Positions 52,538 through 64,000 of a stretch of DNA of 64,000 nucleotides are shown here, piece by piece. The stretch lies in contig CALNCD010000068.1 in the NCBI GenBank assembly GCA_937874965.1, forward strand, positions 11,358-75,357, in the 5' to 3' direction. The notes below the pieces were generated by a model. That model worked only from the letters and a program-made list of their open reading frames with translations. It was not told where the DNA came from and did not search any database. This stretch comes from an uncultured Erysipelotrichaceae bacterium (GTDB lineage: Bacteria; Bacillota_I; Bacilli_A; Erysipelotrichales; Erysipelotrichaceae). Position numbers and translations under genes: made by a program. Every line of letters starts with the position of its first letter. Position 1 is the first letter of the stretch.

Positions 52538-55555
<3,018 letters not shown>

Positions 55556-55563
55556 GGGGAATT

Positions 55564-58044
55564 ATGGACGAAAATACAGTTGACACTTTTGATAAAATAA
55601 AGAGTACGAATATTTCAAGCGAGATGCGTAAATCTTTCCTTGAGTATTCCATGTCTGTCATCATTGCACGTGCTTTGCCGGATGTTCGTGACGGACTTAA
55701 ACCTGTTCATCGCCGTATTCTTTTCGGAATGAATGAGCAAGGAATGTACAGTGATAAACCATATAAGAAATCCGCAAGAATTGTCGGTGATGTCATGGGT
55801 AAATATCACCCTCATGGGGACAGTTCTATTTATGATGCAATGGTTCGTATGGCCCAGAGCTTTTCCTACAGGTATGTTCTTGTCGATGGTCATGGCAACT
55901 TCGGATCAATTGATGGCGATGGGGCCGCTGCGATGCGTTATACAGAATCCAGGATGTCCAAACTTTCAATGGAACTTTTGAAGGATATTAACAAGGATAC
56001 TGTTGATTTCTCACCAAACTATGATGAGGAGGAAACGGAACCGGACGTTATGCCGGCTCGTTTTCCGAATCTGTTGGTTAATGGTGCAACAGGAATTGCC
56101 GTAGGAATGGCTACAAATATTCCGCCGCATCAGCTTGGAGAAACAATTGATGCGACGATTGCTGTTATGAATAATCCTGATATTACCGTTACTGAATTGA
56201 TGGAATCCTATATCTATGGACCAGACTTCCCAACAGGAGGCTATATTCTCGGACGTGCAGGGATTCGTCAGGCCTATGAAACCGGCCGGGGAAGTATCGC
56301 TGTTCGTGCAAAAGTTGATGTTATTGACATTGAAAGCGGAAAAAAAGCGATTATTGTCAAGGAAATTCCCTACCAGGTTAACAAAGCAAATCTCGTTGAT
56401 AAAATTGCTTCGTTAGTTCGTGAAAAAACGATTGAAGGAATTACTGCGCTTCGCGATGAATCCAATCACGAAGGAATACGAATTGTTATTGAATTACGGC
56501 GTGATATTCAGGCGGAAGTTATTCTGAACCAGCTATATCGCTTAACTGCACTACAGACTACATTTGGAGTCAATATGCTTGCCCTGGTGAACAGAACTCC
56601 GAAATTGATGGGATTAAAAGAAATTCTTGAACATTACATTAATCATCAGATTGATGTTACTGTACGCAGAACTGAATTTGATTTACGCAAAGCAAAAGAC
56701 AGAGCTCACATTTTAGAAGGTCTGATCATTGCTTTGGATAATATCGATGAGATTATTTCTATCATACGATCTTCGACAGATGATCCGCAAGCAATTAACC
56801 GTATGGGAGAGAGGTTTGGATTAAGCGAAATTCAGGCTAAGGCAATCCTAGATATGCAGCTGCGTCGTTTAACAGGATTGCAACGGACAAAAATTGAGGA
56901 TGAATATAAGACATTGCAAGCCTTGATTTTAGATTTGGAAGATATTCTATCAAATCATAGCCGCGTTCTCGATATTATTCGTGAAGAGCTAACTCAGGTT
57001 AAAGAAAAATACAACGATAAGCGCTTATCAGAAATCATAGAATCTGATTATGATGTTGAAGATGAAGATTTGATTCCGGTCGAAGATATCGTGATTGCAT
57101 TATCATTGAACGGATATATTAAGAGAACGACGCTCGATAACTATCATGTTCAAAATCGTGGAGGTAAAGGAATTAAGGGAATGTCAACCCATGACGACGA
57201 TGTCGTTGATCAATTTATTTCGATGTCAACTCACGATTATCTGCTTTTGTTTACAAATTTTGGTAAAGTCTACCGAATTAAAGGATATCGAGTTCCGCAA
57301 GCAAGCCGACAATCCAAAGGTATACCGGTTCAGAATCTCTTAAATCTTGATGCCGACGAAAAGGTAAAAGCACTTGTTAAGGTTTCCAACGATTCAGAAG
57401 CAAAATATTTGTTCTTTGTGACAAAGAACGGGCTTGTTAAACGTGTTGAAGTCTCTGAATTTGAATCAATTCGTCAGAATGGCAAGATTGCGATTTCTCT
57501 GAAGGATGATGATGAACTTGTAGCTGTTCGATTGACAAATGGAACCAATGAAATCATTATTGGTGGATCAAATGGTAAAGCTGTTCGCTTCTCAGAAGCA
57601 GGAGTTCGTTCCATGGGACGCAGCGCGTCAGGTGTGAAAGGATTCAATGTAGATGGTGGTTCTGTTGTCGGTGTAGCCACAGATAATCAAGGACAGTTTA
57701 TCCTATCTGTTACCGAAAAAGGTTACGGTAAGAAGACAGAAATAAGTGAGTACCGTTTGACATCCCGTGGTAAGAAGGGTGTTAAGACAATTAATATTTC
57801 TGAGAAGAATGGACCTTTGATTTCGTTACGCGCCGTTAACGGAGATGAAGATGCCCTGATTATTACTGATGAAGGGGTTGTTATTCGAATATCTCTTGAA
57901 AATGTAGGTGAGTATAGTCGGAATACCAGAGGCGTCAAATTGATTAATGTTGGTGAAAATAACATTGTCTCTTCTGTTGCGATTGTCGATAAGCAATCCA
58001 ATGAAGATGAAGAAGCATCTGTTGAAAATGTAGAAGAGAATTAA
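55564..58044 (+). CDS. gyrA: DNA gyrase subunit A
   Basis: The 826-aa breakage-reunion subunit. The winged-helix domain carries the catalytic Tyr in [11 protein letters not shown]. The quinolone region reads [17 protein letters not shown], with Ser and Asp at the two usual resistance positions, the susceptible state. The C-terminal beta-pinwheel has repeated G-x-x-K-R and the GyrA box QSKGIPVQN. Begins 8 nt after gyrB and ends the dnaA-gyrA cluster. Confidence 0.98.
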   Translation: MDENTVDTFDKIKSTNISSEMRKSFLEYSMSVIIARALPDVRDGLKPVHRRILFGMNEQGMYSDKPYKKSARIVGDVMGKYHPHGDSSIYDAMVRMAQSFSYRYVLVDGHGNFGSIDGDGAAAMRYTESRMSKLSMELLKDINKDTVDFSPNYDEEETEPDVMPARFPNLLVNGATGIAVGMATNIPPHQLGETIDATIAVMNNPDITVTELMESYIYGPDFPTGGYILGRAGIRQAYETGRGSIAVRAKVDVIDIESGKKAIIVKEIPYQVNKANLVDKIASLVREKTIEGITALRDESNHEGIRIVIELRRDIQAEVILNQLYRLTALQTTFGVNMLALVNRTPKLMGLKEILEHYINHQIDVTVRRTEFDLRKAKDRAHILEGLIIALDNIDEIISIIRSSTDDPQAINRMGERFGLSEIQAKAILDMQLRRLTGLQRTKIEDEYKTLQALILDLEDILSNHSRVLDIIREELTQVKEKYNDKRLSEIIESDYDVEDEDLIPVEDIVIALSLNGYIKRTTLDNYHVQNRGGKGIKGMSTHDDDVVDQFISMSTHDYLLLFTNFGKVYRIKGYRVPQASRQSKGIPVQNLLNLDADEKVKALVKVSNDSEAKYLFFVTKNGLVKRVEVSEFESIRQNGKIAISLKDDDELVAVRLTNGTNEIIIGGSNGKAVRFSEAGVRSMGRSASGVKGFNVDGGSVVGVATDNQGQFILSVTEKGYGKKTEISEYRLTSRGKKGVKTINISEKNGPLISLRAVNGDEDALIITDEGVVIRISLENVGEYSRNTRGVKLINVGENNIVSSVAIVDKQSNEDEEASVENVEEN

Positions 58045-58049
58045 ATTCA

Positions 58050-58109
58050 AATCCTTGTAGTGAATTTTGATTGAACTATATCATCAAAGTGATCTACGAG
58101 GATTTTTTA
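58050..58109 (+). terminator. Terminator of the gyrBA transcript
   Basis: AATCCT-x-GTAG pairs with CTAC-x-AGGATT over a 32-nt loop, followed by six T residues. Confidence 0.7.
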
Positions 58110-58155
58110 GAATAATCGGTTATCACGAAAAAAAAGTGGATAATTCACGATTATC

Positions 58156-58392
58156 TTGACTATTTATATTAAAGTCTCTAGAATACTGGTATAAACAATG
58201 ACGGGAATAGTGTAGTTAACCTAAATGAAGAGAGATAATGTTTGGTGAGAATTATCTTAGGTTGTACAGTTCCACCCCTGAGTGAAAGAAAACTTTCCGG
58301 CTTCAACCGTTATTGATTGAGTGGTATGTTTCACGTGAAACATACAAGAAGGGTGGCAACACGTACATCGTCCCTTTGGATGATGTTTTTTT
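58156..58392 (+). promoter_or_regulatory. T-box riboswitch and promoter of serS
   Basis: Promoter TTGACT-17-TAGAAT (58156-58184). The leader has a stem I built from AACCTAA/TTAGGTT with an inner GATAAT/ATTATC stem. A small hairpin (GAAAG/CTTTC) and a hairpin made by a parS palindrome (58324-58345) follow, then the T-box AAGGGTGGCAACACG (58349-58363). The terminator has nine pairs, ACATCGTCC/GGATGATGT, plus seven T (58365-58392). T-boxes bind uncharged tRNA to let the gene be read; here tRNA-Ser. The specifier codon is unsure; a TCT at 58255-58257 is a candidate. Stem I is short. Confidence 0.85.
58327..58342. promoter_or_regulatory. parS site in the serS leader
   Basis: TGTTTCACGTGAAACA matches the ParB/Spo0J-binding parS consensus at all 16 positions. 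Flanking bases extend it to a 22-bp palindrome (58324-58345). It lies within the T-box leader, just before the T-box sequence, where stem III would be. Confidence 0.93.
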
Positions 58393-58410
58393 ATTGAAAG
58401 AGAGGCACTT

Positions 58411-59694
58411 ATGCTAGATATTAATTTGTTCAGAGAAAATCCAGATTTGATTAAAGAAAATTGTAAAAAGAAGTTTCAAGATGATAAAGTTGAACTAGTC
58501 GATGAAGTTGTAGCGCTGGATATCGAGTATCGTGCTGCAAAAACTAGAGCTGATCAATTAAGAGGTCAACGAAATCAAATCAGTAAGCAAATTGGTGCTT
58601 TAATGGCTCAAGGACGAAAAGATGAAGCTGAAAAAGTTAAGCTTGAGGTTACTTTGCTTGCAGCCGAGTTGGAGACGATTGAGTTAACTGAACAGCCGCT
58701 GCTTGATTCAATACGGTCAAAATTAATGGTAATTCCGAACATTATTGATCCAAGTGTACCGATTGGTACTGATGATAGTGAAAATGTTGAACTATACCGG
58801 GAAGGTGATTTTTCACCTAAATCTTTTGATATTCCTTACCATACAGAGATTATGGAAAGCTTTAGGGGGATTGATTTGGATAGTGCAAGAAAAGTCGCAG
58901 GAAATGGATTTTATTATCTAATGGGTGATATTGCACGATTACAGTCAGCAATAATTTCATATGCTCGTGATTTTATGATTGATGCTGGATTTGAATATGT
59001 TATACCTCCTTATATGATTCATGAAAGTGTCGTCAGTGGAGTCATGAGTTTTGCAGAAATGGAAAATATGATGTATAAGGTTGAAGGCGAAGATTTGTAC
59101 TTGATCGGAACCAGTGAACATTCAATGATCGGCAAGTTTATTGATACGATTCTAAAACCAGAGGATTTGCCATATACATATACAAGTTATTCAGCATGTT
59201 TTAGAAAGGAAGTTGGTGCTCACGGAATCGAAGAGAGAGGGCTCTATAGAGTCCATCAATTTGAAAAACAGGAAATGATTGTTGTTTGTGCTCCAGAAGA
59301 AAGTAAGCAATGGTTTGAAAAACTTTATAAAACATCAGTTTCTTTCTTCCGAACATTGGATATTCCCGTTCGTGTATTAGAGTGTTGTTCTGGGGTTCTG
59401 GCCGATCTGAAGAGCAAAAGCGTTGATGTTGAGGCATGGAGTCCACGACAAGAAAAATTCTTTGAAGTTGGAAGTTGCTCGAATCTTACTGATGCCCAAG
59501 CTCGCCGTCTGCAGATTCGTATAAACGGTAAAGAGGGTAAAGTATTTGCCCATACATTGAATAATACAGTTGTTGCACCGCCAAGAATGCTAATCTCTTT
59601 CCTTGAAAATAATTTGCAAGAAGATGGAAGCATCCTGATTCCCAAGCCATTGCAAATGTATATGGGTGGTAAAGAGAAAATTGAAAAAAAGTAA
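58411..59694 (+). CDS. serS: Seryl-tRNA synthetase
   Basis: A 427-aa class II synthetase. An N-terminal long coiled-coil arm (about 30-105) contacts the tRNA extra arm. The catalytic core has motif 2 (FRKEVGAHGIEERGLYRVHQFEK) and motif 3 (a C-terminal R-x-L segment after VAPPRM). Length and arrangement are standard. Behind a T-box leader; AGAGAGG precedes ATG. Followed by a second parS and a terminator. Confidence 0.97.
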   Translation: MLDINLFRENPDLIKENCKKKFQDDKVELVDEVVALDIEYRAAKTRADQLRGQRNQISKQIGALMAQGRKDEAEKVKLEVTLLAAELETIELTEQPLLDSIRSKLMVIPNIIDPSVPIGTDDSENVELYREGDFSPKSFDIPYHTEIMESFRGIDLDSARKVAGNGFYYLMGDIARLQSAIISYARDFMIDAGFEYVIPPYMIHESVVSGVMSFAEMENMMYKVEGEDLYLIGTSEHSMIGKFIDTILKPEDLPYTYTSYSACFRKEVGAHGIEERGLYRVHQFEKQEMIVVCAPEESKQWFEKLYKTSVSFFRTLDIPVRVLECCSGVLADLKSKSVDVEAWSPRQEKFFEVGSCSNLTDAQARRLQIRINGKEGKVFAHTLNNTVVAPPRMLISFLENNLQEDGSILIPKPLQMYMGGKEKIEKK

Positions 59695-59708
59695 ACGATT
59701 AGCTTGAG

Positions 59709-59724
59709 TGTTTCACGTGAAACA
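59709..59724. promoter_or_regulatory. parS site downstream of serS
   Basis: A second perfect 16-bp parS, TGTTTCACGTGAAACA, 15 nt after the serS stop codon and directly before its terminator. The distance between the two sites is about 1.4 kb. Confidence 0.93.
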
Positions 59725-59726
59725 TT

Positions 59727-59748
59727 AAGAGGAGAAATCCTCTTTTTT
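59727..59748 (+). terminator. Terminator of serS
   Basis: A 7-bp perfect stem AAGAGGA/TCCTCTT with a GAAA tetraloop and four more T residues. Confidence 0.92.
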
Positions 59749-59798
59749 AAACAAGTAGAGACTTGCTTTTAACCGTGATAACTGATACAATTCTAAAT

Positions 59799-59882
59799 GC
59801 TACTACAACATAATCTTTTGAACCAGGTCAGGGTAGGAATACAGCAGCCTTAGAAAAGCTCTTATGTGTGTGGTGGCTTTTT
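59799..59882 (+). ncRNA. ffs: Signal recognition particle RNA (4.5S type)
   Basis: The RNA scaffold of the SRP that targets membrane proteins through Ffh. The helix-8 core is clear: CAGGTCAGG, a GTA-GGAA-TAC tetraloop hairpin, then AGCAGCC. Outer arms (GCTACTAC at the 5' end with GTGGTGGC at the 3' end) pair, giving an about 80-nt hairpin without Alu domain. It has its own promoter, TTGCTT-17-TACAAT (59763-59791), with transcription expected at 59798 or 59799, and ends in a T-run. It lies 22 nt before the tadA-GNAT start; tadA next to the SRP RNA is also the Bacillus arrangement. Confidence 0.9.
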
Positions 59883-59904
59883 TATTAGGCTAAGGAGACT
59901 GATA

Positions 59905-60792
59905 ATGACACATAGTGAATTCATGCATTTAGCAGTTATCGAAGCAAAGCAAGCAAGAGATGAAGGTGAAGTACCCGTTGGTGCTGTCATTGTAAAAAAT
60001 GGTGTTGTAATTGCTAAAGCCCACAACCAGAAGGAAGTATTGAATAACGCAACATGTCATGCAGAGCTCATTGCGCTGCAAGAGGCTTTTCAAGCGGTCA
60101 AATTAAATTCATTGGAGGATTGTGATCTTTACGTTACTCTGGAACCTTGCATGATGTGTACAGGAGCAATCTCATTATCGAAAATCCGAAAGGTATATTG
60201 CGCTGCAAAAGATCCGAAAGGCGGATTTATCACATCAAATTATCATGTTGAACATGATAAAGGAATAAATCATCGGCCGGAAGTAGAATTTGGCTTATTG
60301 GAAGAAGAAAGCAGCAAAATCCTTATTGAGTTCTTTAAAGAAAGAAGAAAACAAGGATTCAAGGCGAGTATCGTAAGGACGAAAGAGGCTCTTGAAAAGT
60401 GTTTTGAGATCCGTAACACGGTTTTCGTGATTGAACAGAATGTTCCTATTGAAGAAGAAATTGATGGACTCGATTCATTGGATGCAAATTGCATCCATAT
60501 ATTGGCTACAGTGAACGAGATAGAGGCAGGAACACTTCGCATTATACCAAAAGCAAATAAAGAGTTTAAAATAGGGCGCGTTGCAGTTTTGAAGGAATTC
60601 CGAAAACATAAAATCGGCTTAAAAATGATGAATTTTGCTGAGAAAGTCATAAAAAACTCAGGAGGGAATGAAGTTATCCTTGAAGCTCAACTACAGGCAA
60701 GAGGATTTTATGAAAGATTAGGTTATTGTGAAGAGGGGGAAATATTTCAAGACGCAGGCATTGACCACATAAAAATGAGAAAGCAACTTTAA
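59905..60792 (+). CDS. tadA: tRNA adenosine deaminase TadA fused to a GNAT acetyltransferase
   Basis: A 295-aa two-domain protein. Residues 1 to about 150 are TadA, which deaminates A34 of tRNA-Arg to inosine: zinc ligands and catalytic Glu are HAE (52-54) and PCMMC (81-85), and KDPKGG follows. Residues about 153-295 are a GNAT acetyltransferase (ElaA-like): EIRNTVFVIEQNVP, IDGLD, then IGRVAVLKEFRKHKIG for acetyl-CoA and ARGFYERLGY. TadA alone is about 150-170 aa, so the second half is an addition in the same frame with no stop. ATG at 59905 has AAGGAG upstream. Both halves look intact. The substrate of the GNAT part is unknown. Confidence 0.93.
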   Translation: MTHSEFMHLAVIEAKQARDEGEVPVGAVIVKNGVVIAKAHNQKEVLNNATCHAELIALQEAFQAVKLNSLEDCDLYVTLEPCMMCTGAISLSKIRKVYCAAKDPKGGFITSNYHVEHDKGINHRPEVEFGLLEEESSKILIEFFKERRKQGFKASIVRTKEALEKCFEIRNTVFVIEQNVPIEEEIDGLDSLDANCIHILATVNEIEAGTLRIIPKANKEFKIGRVAVLKEFRKHKIGLKMMNFAEKVIKNSGGNEVILEAQLQARGFYERLGYCEEGEIFQDAGIDHIKMRKQL

Positions 60793-60807
60793 AATAAATA
60801 AGATATT

Positions 60808-60851
60808 AAAGACCCACTAGCACTTCTACTCAATGCTAGTGGGTCTTTTGT
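60808..60851 (+). terminator. Terminator between tadA and the ABC operon
   Basis: A 15-bp perfect stem (AAAGACCCACTAGCA and its complement) with an 11-nt loop and TTTTG end. It separates two convergent units and may work both ways. Confidence 0.85.
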
Positions 60852-60878
60852 TGTATTGTTACAATTAATCAAAGGATA

Positions 60879-63008
60879 CTATTTTGGAAAGAAAGAAGTG
60901 GTGGTAACTTTTTTTCGATCAGCGACAATGGATTTTAAGATTGAGATACCAGTGTTATTGATTAGTAAGCTATTTAGAGTATATCCTGATGCGTCCGTAA
61001 TAAGAAGAATATCACTTCCGTTCTCGGAAATTGTATTTCCAGAGAGGTATGGGGTTAATTGAGAGACATCTTCCTTCGTTAATTCATAATAATCATAACT
61101 TGAAGAATTTGCTTCAGGGCCATAAGGTTGAAGGACGTAGGAAGTCTGCAATGATTGCGGGACGTAATACGGCATATTGGTATGGTCATTTTTAAGAAGA
61201 TACAAAAATTGAGTACTCTCACTTGAAACATACTGTCCGGAGGAGGTGGAAGAAAGGAATGCTTGGTCTAGATTTAATGTACTTAAATAGCTGAGTGTTT
61301 TGCTAAAGCGAGAATCAATGATTACTGAACTGTTTTCAACATAATTCTGATCTTGAAGATTTTGGTAATTAAGAGTGAATTTAAAAGTGCTTGAGTTATC
61401 GCTAATCAATTCGGTGTTGAGATTTAAAAGATCATCCTTTAATGAATCGGTAAATGTTTTTGAATCGAAACTAGGAATCGAGGTTAGATTTACTTCTTGA
61501 TTATAAATATCAGCAAGAACTAGAAATGACGAAGAACGTTTTGATAAAATTGGGAAATGAGATTTTAGGAATGATTCATTTTTATACAAAGCTTCAAAGA
61601 GTTTTAACTTATTCGAGTTGATTGATCGGGAAATATCATAGGTTTCTCCGGTTTTCAGAACATACTTTATATTAACAGTAGAGTCCACCTGATTATTCGG
61701 GTCTTTATTCCAAGGGTAGGTATCACTTGTTGAAGAGAGATTATTCTGTAACGAAGAAATCATTTTAATATCGTCTTTTGATTTGAACATTAGTTTCTTC
61801 TTCGTTGAATAGAGATTGGAAAAATCATAGACTTCAACGACGACATACGAAACCGAGGAGGCATTCGGTGTATAGTTCGAAAGGCCAAAGACATTTGTTG
61901 ACAGTGCGCTGATAAAGAGACCTACAGAGATAACCGCAATAATTGAATACCGTCCGGTTGTAATCAGAATGCGTTTAAATGATCGACTTGCAATGGCATT
62001 AAAAACGATATAGAAAATATAGACAATGATTATAGGAACAGCATATAGGGCAATTGATTGGCTTATATCTGGTGATGTACTCACAAATATTGACAGGAAC
62101 ATAAGAAGCAACGAAATAGTTGATACAGTAGTTACAATAGCGTTAAACCATCTATTCGTGAATGAGGTGCCTGCTTTGAAGAATTGTTTTGACTGAAAAA
62201 TTAAACTGCTTACTGTATTAACAAGAACGGTGATAATAAACCAATATAAAATCATGAACAAGATGGATAGGACGGCACTATTAAGTGATATTCCGCGGAC
62301 ACCATCACTAATGTAGGTGTTTATATACATGTATATGGAGATAATCGGAGAAATATACTTCATTAGAATTGGTTCTAGGTAAAATGAAGATGAAAGCTGA
62401 GTTGAGCTGATAATAGCAAGGGTTATATAGATGACAAAGGGAAAGATATGAATAATTCCAGTGAATAAGAATGAATTCAGTAATGTTCCCGTATTGTTGC
62501 TTACAAAATAACTGAGAGAAACTAGACTCGCAACCATGACGGAGAAGAAAAGAATGAAAAGACCGAAATAAAGGCTCCAGTTTTGGTTTCCTGGGATTGC
62601 GGTAAATGCCGATGTCGATACACCTACGATTAAACTGATAATGAAGACAATCAGACTCGGGATAAGAATAATCAAAACGTAACCAATAAGCTGAGTTAAG
62701 AATAAGTTAACACGTTTGATCGGAAGTGCATAATAGACATCAAGTGCTTTTTTGCTATGAAGATAACTGTTAAGAGTGAGGGGTAGAATTATGGATGTAA
62801 AAATTCCAATTAATGTAAATAAATAAAGTGTATTGATAAAAATGTCGAAACGATTCGTTCCAAGCGAATATGAGGAGCTGATCAAGAAATAGAGGAGCGG
62901 AAACACAGCAAATAATAAAGTTCCAATCATCAGCATAGTATGCTTATTTGATTTAAGTAAAAAAGCTAAATAACGAGTGTTGAGTCTTGCACTAAATGGA
63001 TTTTCCAT
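60879..63008 (-). CDS. ABC-2-type transporter permease
   Basis: A 709-aa membrane protein. An N-terminal group of six or so hydrophobic helices is followed by more helices up to about residue 390, then a large soluble region (about 395-670) exposed outside or at the membrane surface, and a final hydrophobic stretch. The opening ARLNTRYLAFLLKSNKHT and the SKKALDVYYALPIKRVNLFLTQL segment resemble YtrC/YtrD-type permeases of Firmicutes. Substrate unknown; relatives respond to cell-wall antibiotics. ATG at 63008 overlaps the ATPase gene by 17 nt. Head-on to the replication fork. Confidence 0.75.
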   Translation of the reverse strand: MENPFSARLNTRYLAFLLKSNKHTMLMIGTLLFAVFPLLYFLISSSYSLGTNRFDIFINTLYLFTLIGIFTSIILPLTLNSYLHSKKALDVYYALPIKRVNLFLTQLIGYVLIILIPSLIVFIISLIVGVSTSAFTAIPGNQNWSLYFGLFILFFSVMVASLVSLSYFVSNNTGTLLNSFLFTGIIHIFPFVIYITLAIISSTQLSSSFYLEPILMKYISPIISIYMYINTYISDGVRGISLNSAVLSILFMILYWFIITVLVNTVSSLIFQSKQFFKAGTSFTNRWFNAIVTTVSTISLLLMFLSIFVSTSPDISQSIALYAVPIIIVYIFYIVFNAIASRSFKRILITTGRYSIIAVISVGLFISALSTNVFGLSNYTPNASSVSYVVVEVYDFSNLYSTKKKLMFKSKDDIKMISSLQNNLSSTSDTYPWNKDPNNQVDSTVNIKYVLKTGETYDISRSINSNKLKLFEALYKNESFLKSHFPILSKRSSSFLVLADIYNQEVNLTSIPSFDSKTFTDSLKDDLLNLNTELISDNSSTFKFTLNYQNLQDQNYVENSSVIIDSRFSKTLSYLSTLNLDQAFLSSTSSGQYVSSESTQFLYLLKNDHTNMPYYVPQSLQTSYVLQPYGPEANSSSYDYYELTKEDVSQLTPYLSGNTISENGSDILLITDASGYTLNSLLINNTGISILKSIVADRKKVTTTSFFPK

Positions 63009-63882
63009 ATCCACGGCCCTCCATTTCATAGACAAAGAGTTCTTCTAGATTAAGCGGAAGTTGATCAATGATCAAGGGATTAAGTTTGGCTAACCCACGG
63101 TTAACTTCAGCACTGCTTCCTCGAAGGATGATTGTAAATATTTTCCCATTTCCATCAATGTGGAGCGGCTTTAAAAAATCAAATCTAGAGGGATCCACGG
63201 TCTCATTAAATCCGAGTTGAAACTTATGATATTGAGTTCTATAGCTGTCAATTGTATCACTTAAGACAATCTGTTTGTTGTCAATCAGCGCAATATTATC
63301 GCAAATATCTTCAAGTTCACGTAAATTATGGCTTGAAACGATAACGGTTAGGTGTTTATCAATAATCAGATCAGCAATATGCCGCTTGAGATTCAGTCGC
63401 ATGACAGGGTCTAATCCATCAAAAGCTTCATCCAATAAGACAATTTTTGGATCGATAGACAGAGAAAGTATTAATGATGCTTGGCGCTTCATTCCTTTTG
63501 AAAAGGTATTGATTTTTGCATGCTCCTTGATAGGAAAAACCTGAAGCAATGACGAATAGATTGTTTCTGAAAAATCAGGATAAAAACTCTGATAGAAAGC
63601 TTTCATATCCTTTAATGAACTGTTTGGCAAGTAGTACCAATCGTCACTGACGAAAGAGATTGTTTTCTTAATATTGGGGTTGTTATAGACTGACTGTTCA
63701 TCAACAAACGCTCTACCTCCGGTTGGTTTTATGACACCGGAGATGATTCGCAATAAAGTTGATTTTCCCGAACCATTCGGTCCAACAAGACCAAATACGG
63801 ATCCTTCAGGAATCATCCAATCAACCTTTTCTAATATTCTATTGGTATCAAAAGTCATTGATACCTGTTGTAATTTAATCAT
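62992..63882 (-). CDS. ABC transporter ATP-binding protein (YtrB type)
   Basis: A 296-aa ABC ATPase with Walker A GPNGSGKST (about 34-42), a divergent signature FSKGMKRQ, Walker B IVLLDEAFDGLD and the switch His in VSSHNLREL. The C-terminal about 80 residues form the extra domain common in ABC-2 exporters. ATG at 63882 has GAGGAGG upstream. It partners the permease downstream. The LSGGQ signature is replaced by FSKGM, seen in many YtrB/BcrA-like proteins. Confidence 0.9.
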   Translation of the reverse strand: MIKLQQVSMTFDTNRILEKVDWMIPEGSVFGLVGPNGSGKSTLLRIISGVIKPTGGRAFVDEQSVYNNPNIKKTISFVSDDWYYLPNSSLKDMKAFYQSFYPDFSETIYSSLLQVFPIKEHAKINTFSKGMKRQASLILSLSIDPKIVLLDEAFDGLDPVMRLNLKRHIADLIIDKHLTVIVSSHNLRELEDICDNIALIDNKQIVLSDTIDSYRTQYHKFQLGFNETVDPSRFDFLKPLHIDGNGKIFTIILRGSSAEVNRGLAKLNPLIIDQLPLNLEELFVYEMEGRGYGKSI

Positions 63883-64000
63883 GGTAAACCTCCTCAAGAG
63901 CAGACTTCATTAATGATTCAAGGTCTTTCTTGGATAGACCGAGATTTTGAGAATCAGAGAATAGTGCAGTTATTTCTGTGAACACTTTTTGCTTGATTAA
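63875..64000 (-). CDS. GntR-family regulator, C-terminal fragment (truncated by window edge)
   Basis: The last 41 codons of a minus-strand gene whose stop overlaps the start of the ABC ATPase gene. The tail (LGLSKKDLESLMKSALEEVY) is the helical C-terminus typical of YtrA-subgroup GntR repressors, which have only a short extension after the winged helix and control ABC operons like this one. The DNA-binding part is outside the window, so the family call rests on this tail and on context. Confidence 0.6.
   Translation of the reverse strand, partial: LIKQKVFTEITALFSDSQNLGLSKKDLESLMKSALEEVYHD

Noticed and set aside
58136..58144. AGTGGATAA just after gyrA, possible extra DnaA box
   Set aside because: One mismatch, isolated, and close to the serS promoter; no cluster.
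58255..58257. TCT as the serine specifier of the T-box
   Set aside because: It fits serine, but the short stem I can be drawn so that this triplet is partly paired, so it is noted only as a candidate.

Overview
The window is a chromosomal segment around the replication origin of a low-GC Gram-positive bacterium (Firmicutes/Bacillota). The gene set is typical of that phylum: rpmH-rnpA-yidC-jag, dnaA-dnaN-yaaA-recF-gyrB-gyrA, RicT, RqcP, DivIC, a T-box leader, a CIRCE operator, a SipW peptidase, a sortase and LPXTG anchoring. An Erysipelotrichia-like lineage is my best guess, by inference from gene order and protein style and not by any search. No tRNA, rRNA operon, CRISPR array or intact mobile element was seen.

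Origin (about 49.0-51.1 kb): DnaA boxes lie upstream of dnaA. One more box, a run of NTA triplets and an AT-rich stretch lie between dnaA and dnaN, giving a bipartite oriC. Genes left of this point are mostly on the minus strand and genes right of it mostly on the plus strand, as expected for diverging replichores. Two perfect 16-bp parS sites lie 8-10 kb to the right, one of them inside the serS T-box leader. The usual mnmE-mnmG-rsmG-parAB neighbours of jag are absent; pth, mfd, rqcP and divIC follow instead.

Left arm, 1-33 kb: msrA; an HdeD-like membrane protein behind a perfect CIRCE element; a TetR regulator; a PAP2 phosphatase; oleate hydratase; a seven-gene surface-fibre operon (sipW, two TasA/camelysin-like subunits, a third small SipW-type protein, a large VWA adhesin, a fourth small protein, an LPXTG protein); an orphan ATPase; a WYL regulator divergent from an RBBP9/YdeN-like hydrolase; mutS-mutL-miaA with a tcdA carrying an apparent 20-nt deletion; a zinc/manganese-type ABC pair behind a Fur-family operator-like palindrome; a degenerate PTS EIICB-like protein; rodA; nadK; a CYTH protein; dnaX-recR-fhs; and a sortase that may act on the fibre operon's LPXTG protein.

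Left arm, 33-49 kb: an S51 peptidase, metG, a PerR-like Fur protein, tmk-holB-ricT-rsmI, a Nudix hydrolase, a pair of small membrane proteins, an XRE membrane regulator, divIC, rqcP, mfd, pth, jag, yidC, rnpA and rpmH. Right arm, 49-64 kb: dnaA to gyrA, T-box/serS, SRP RNA, a TadA-GNAT fusion gene, and an ABC-2 transporter operon headed by a GntR regulator that runs off the window edge.

The most unusual items are parS embedded in a T-box leader, the SipW-dependent fibre operon with its attenuator-like leader, the TadA-GNAT fusion, CIRCE control of an HdeD-type gene, and the probable inactivation of tcdA.
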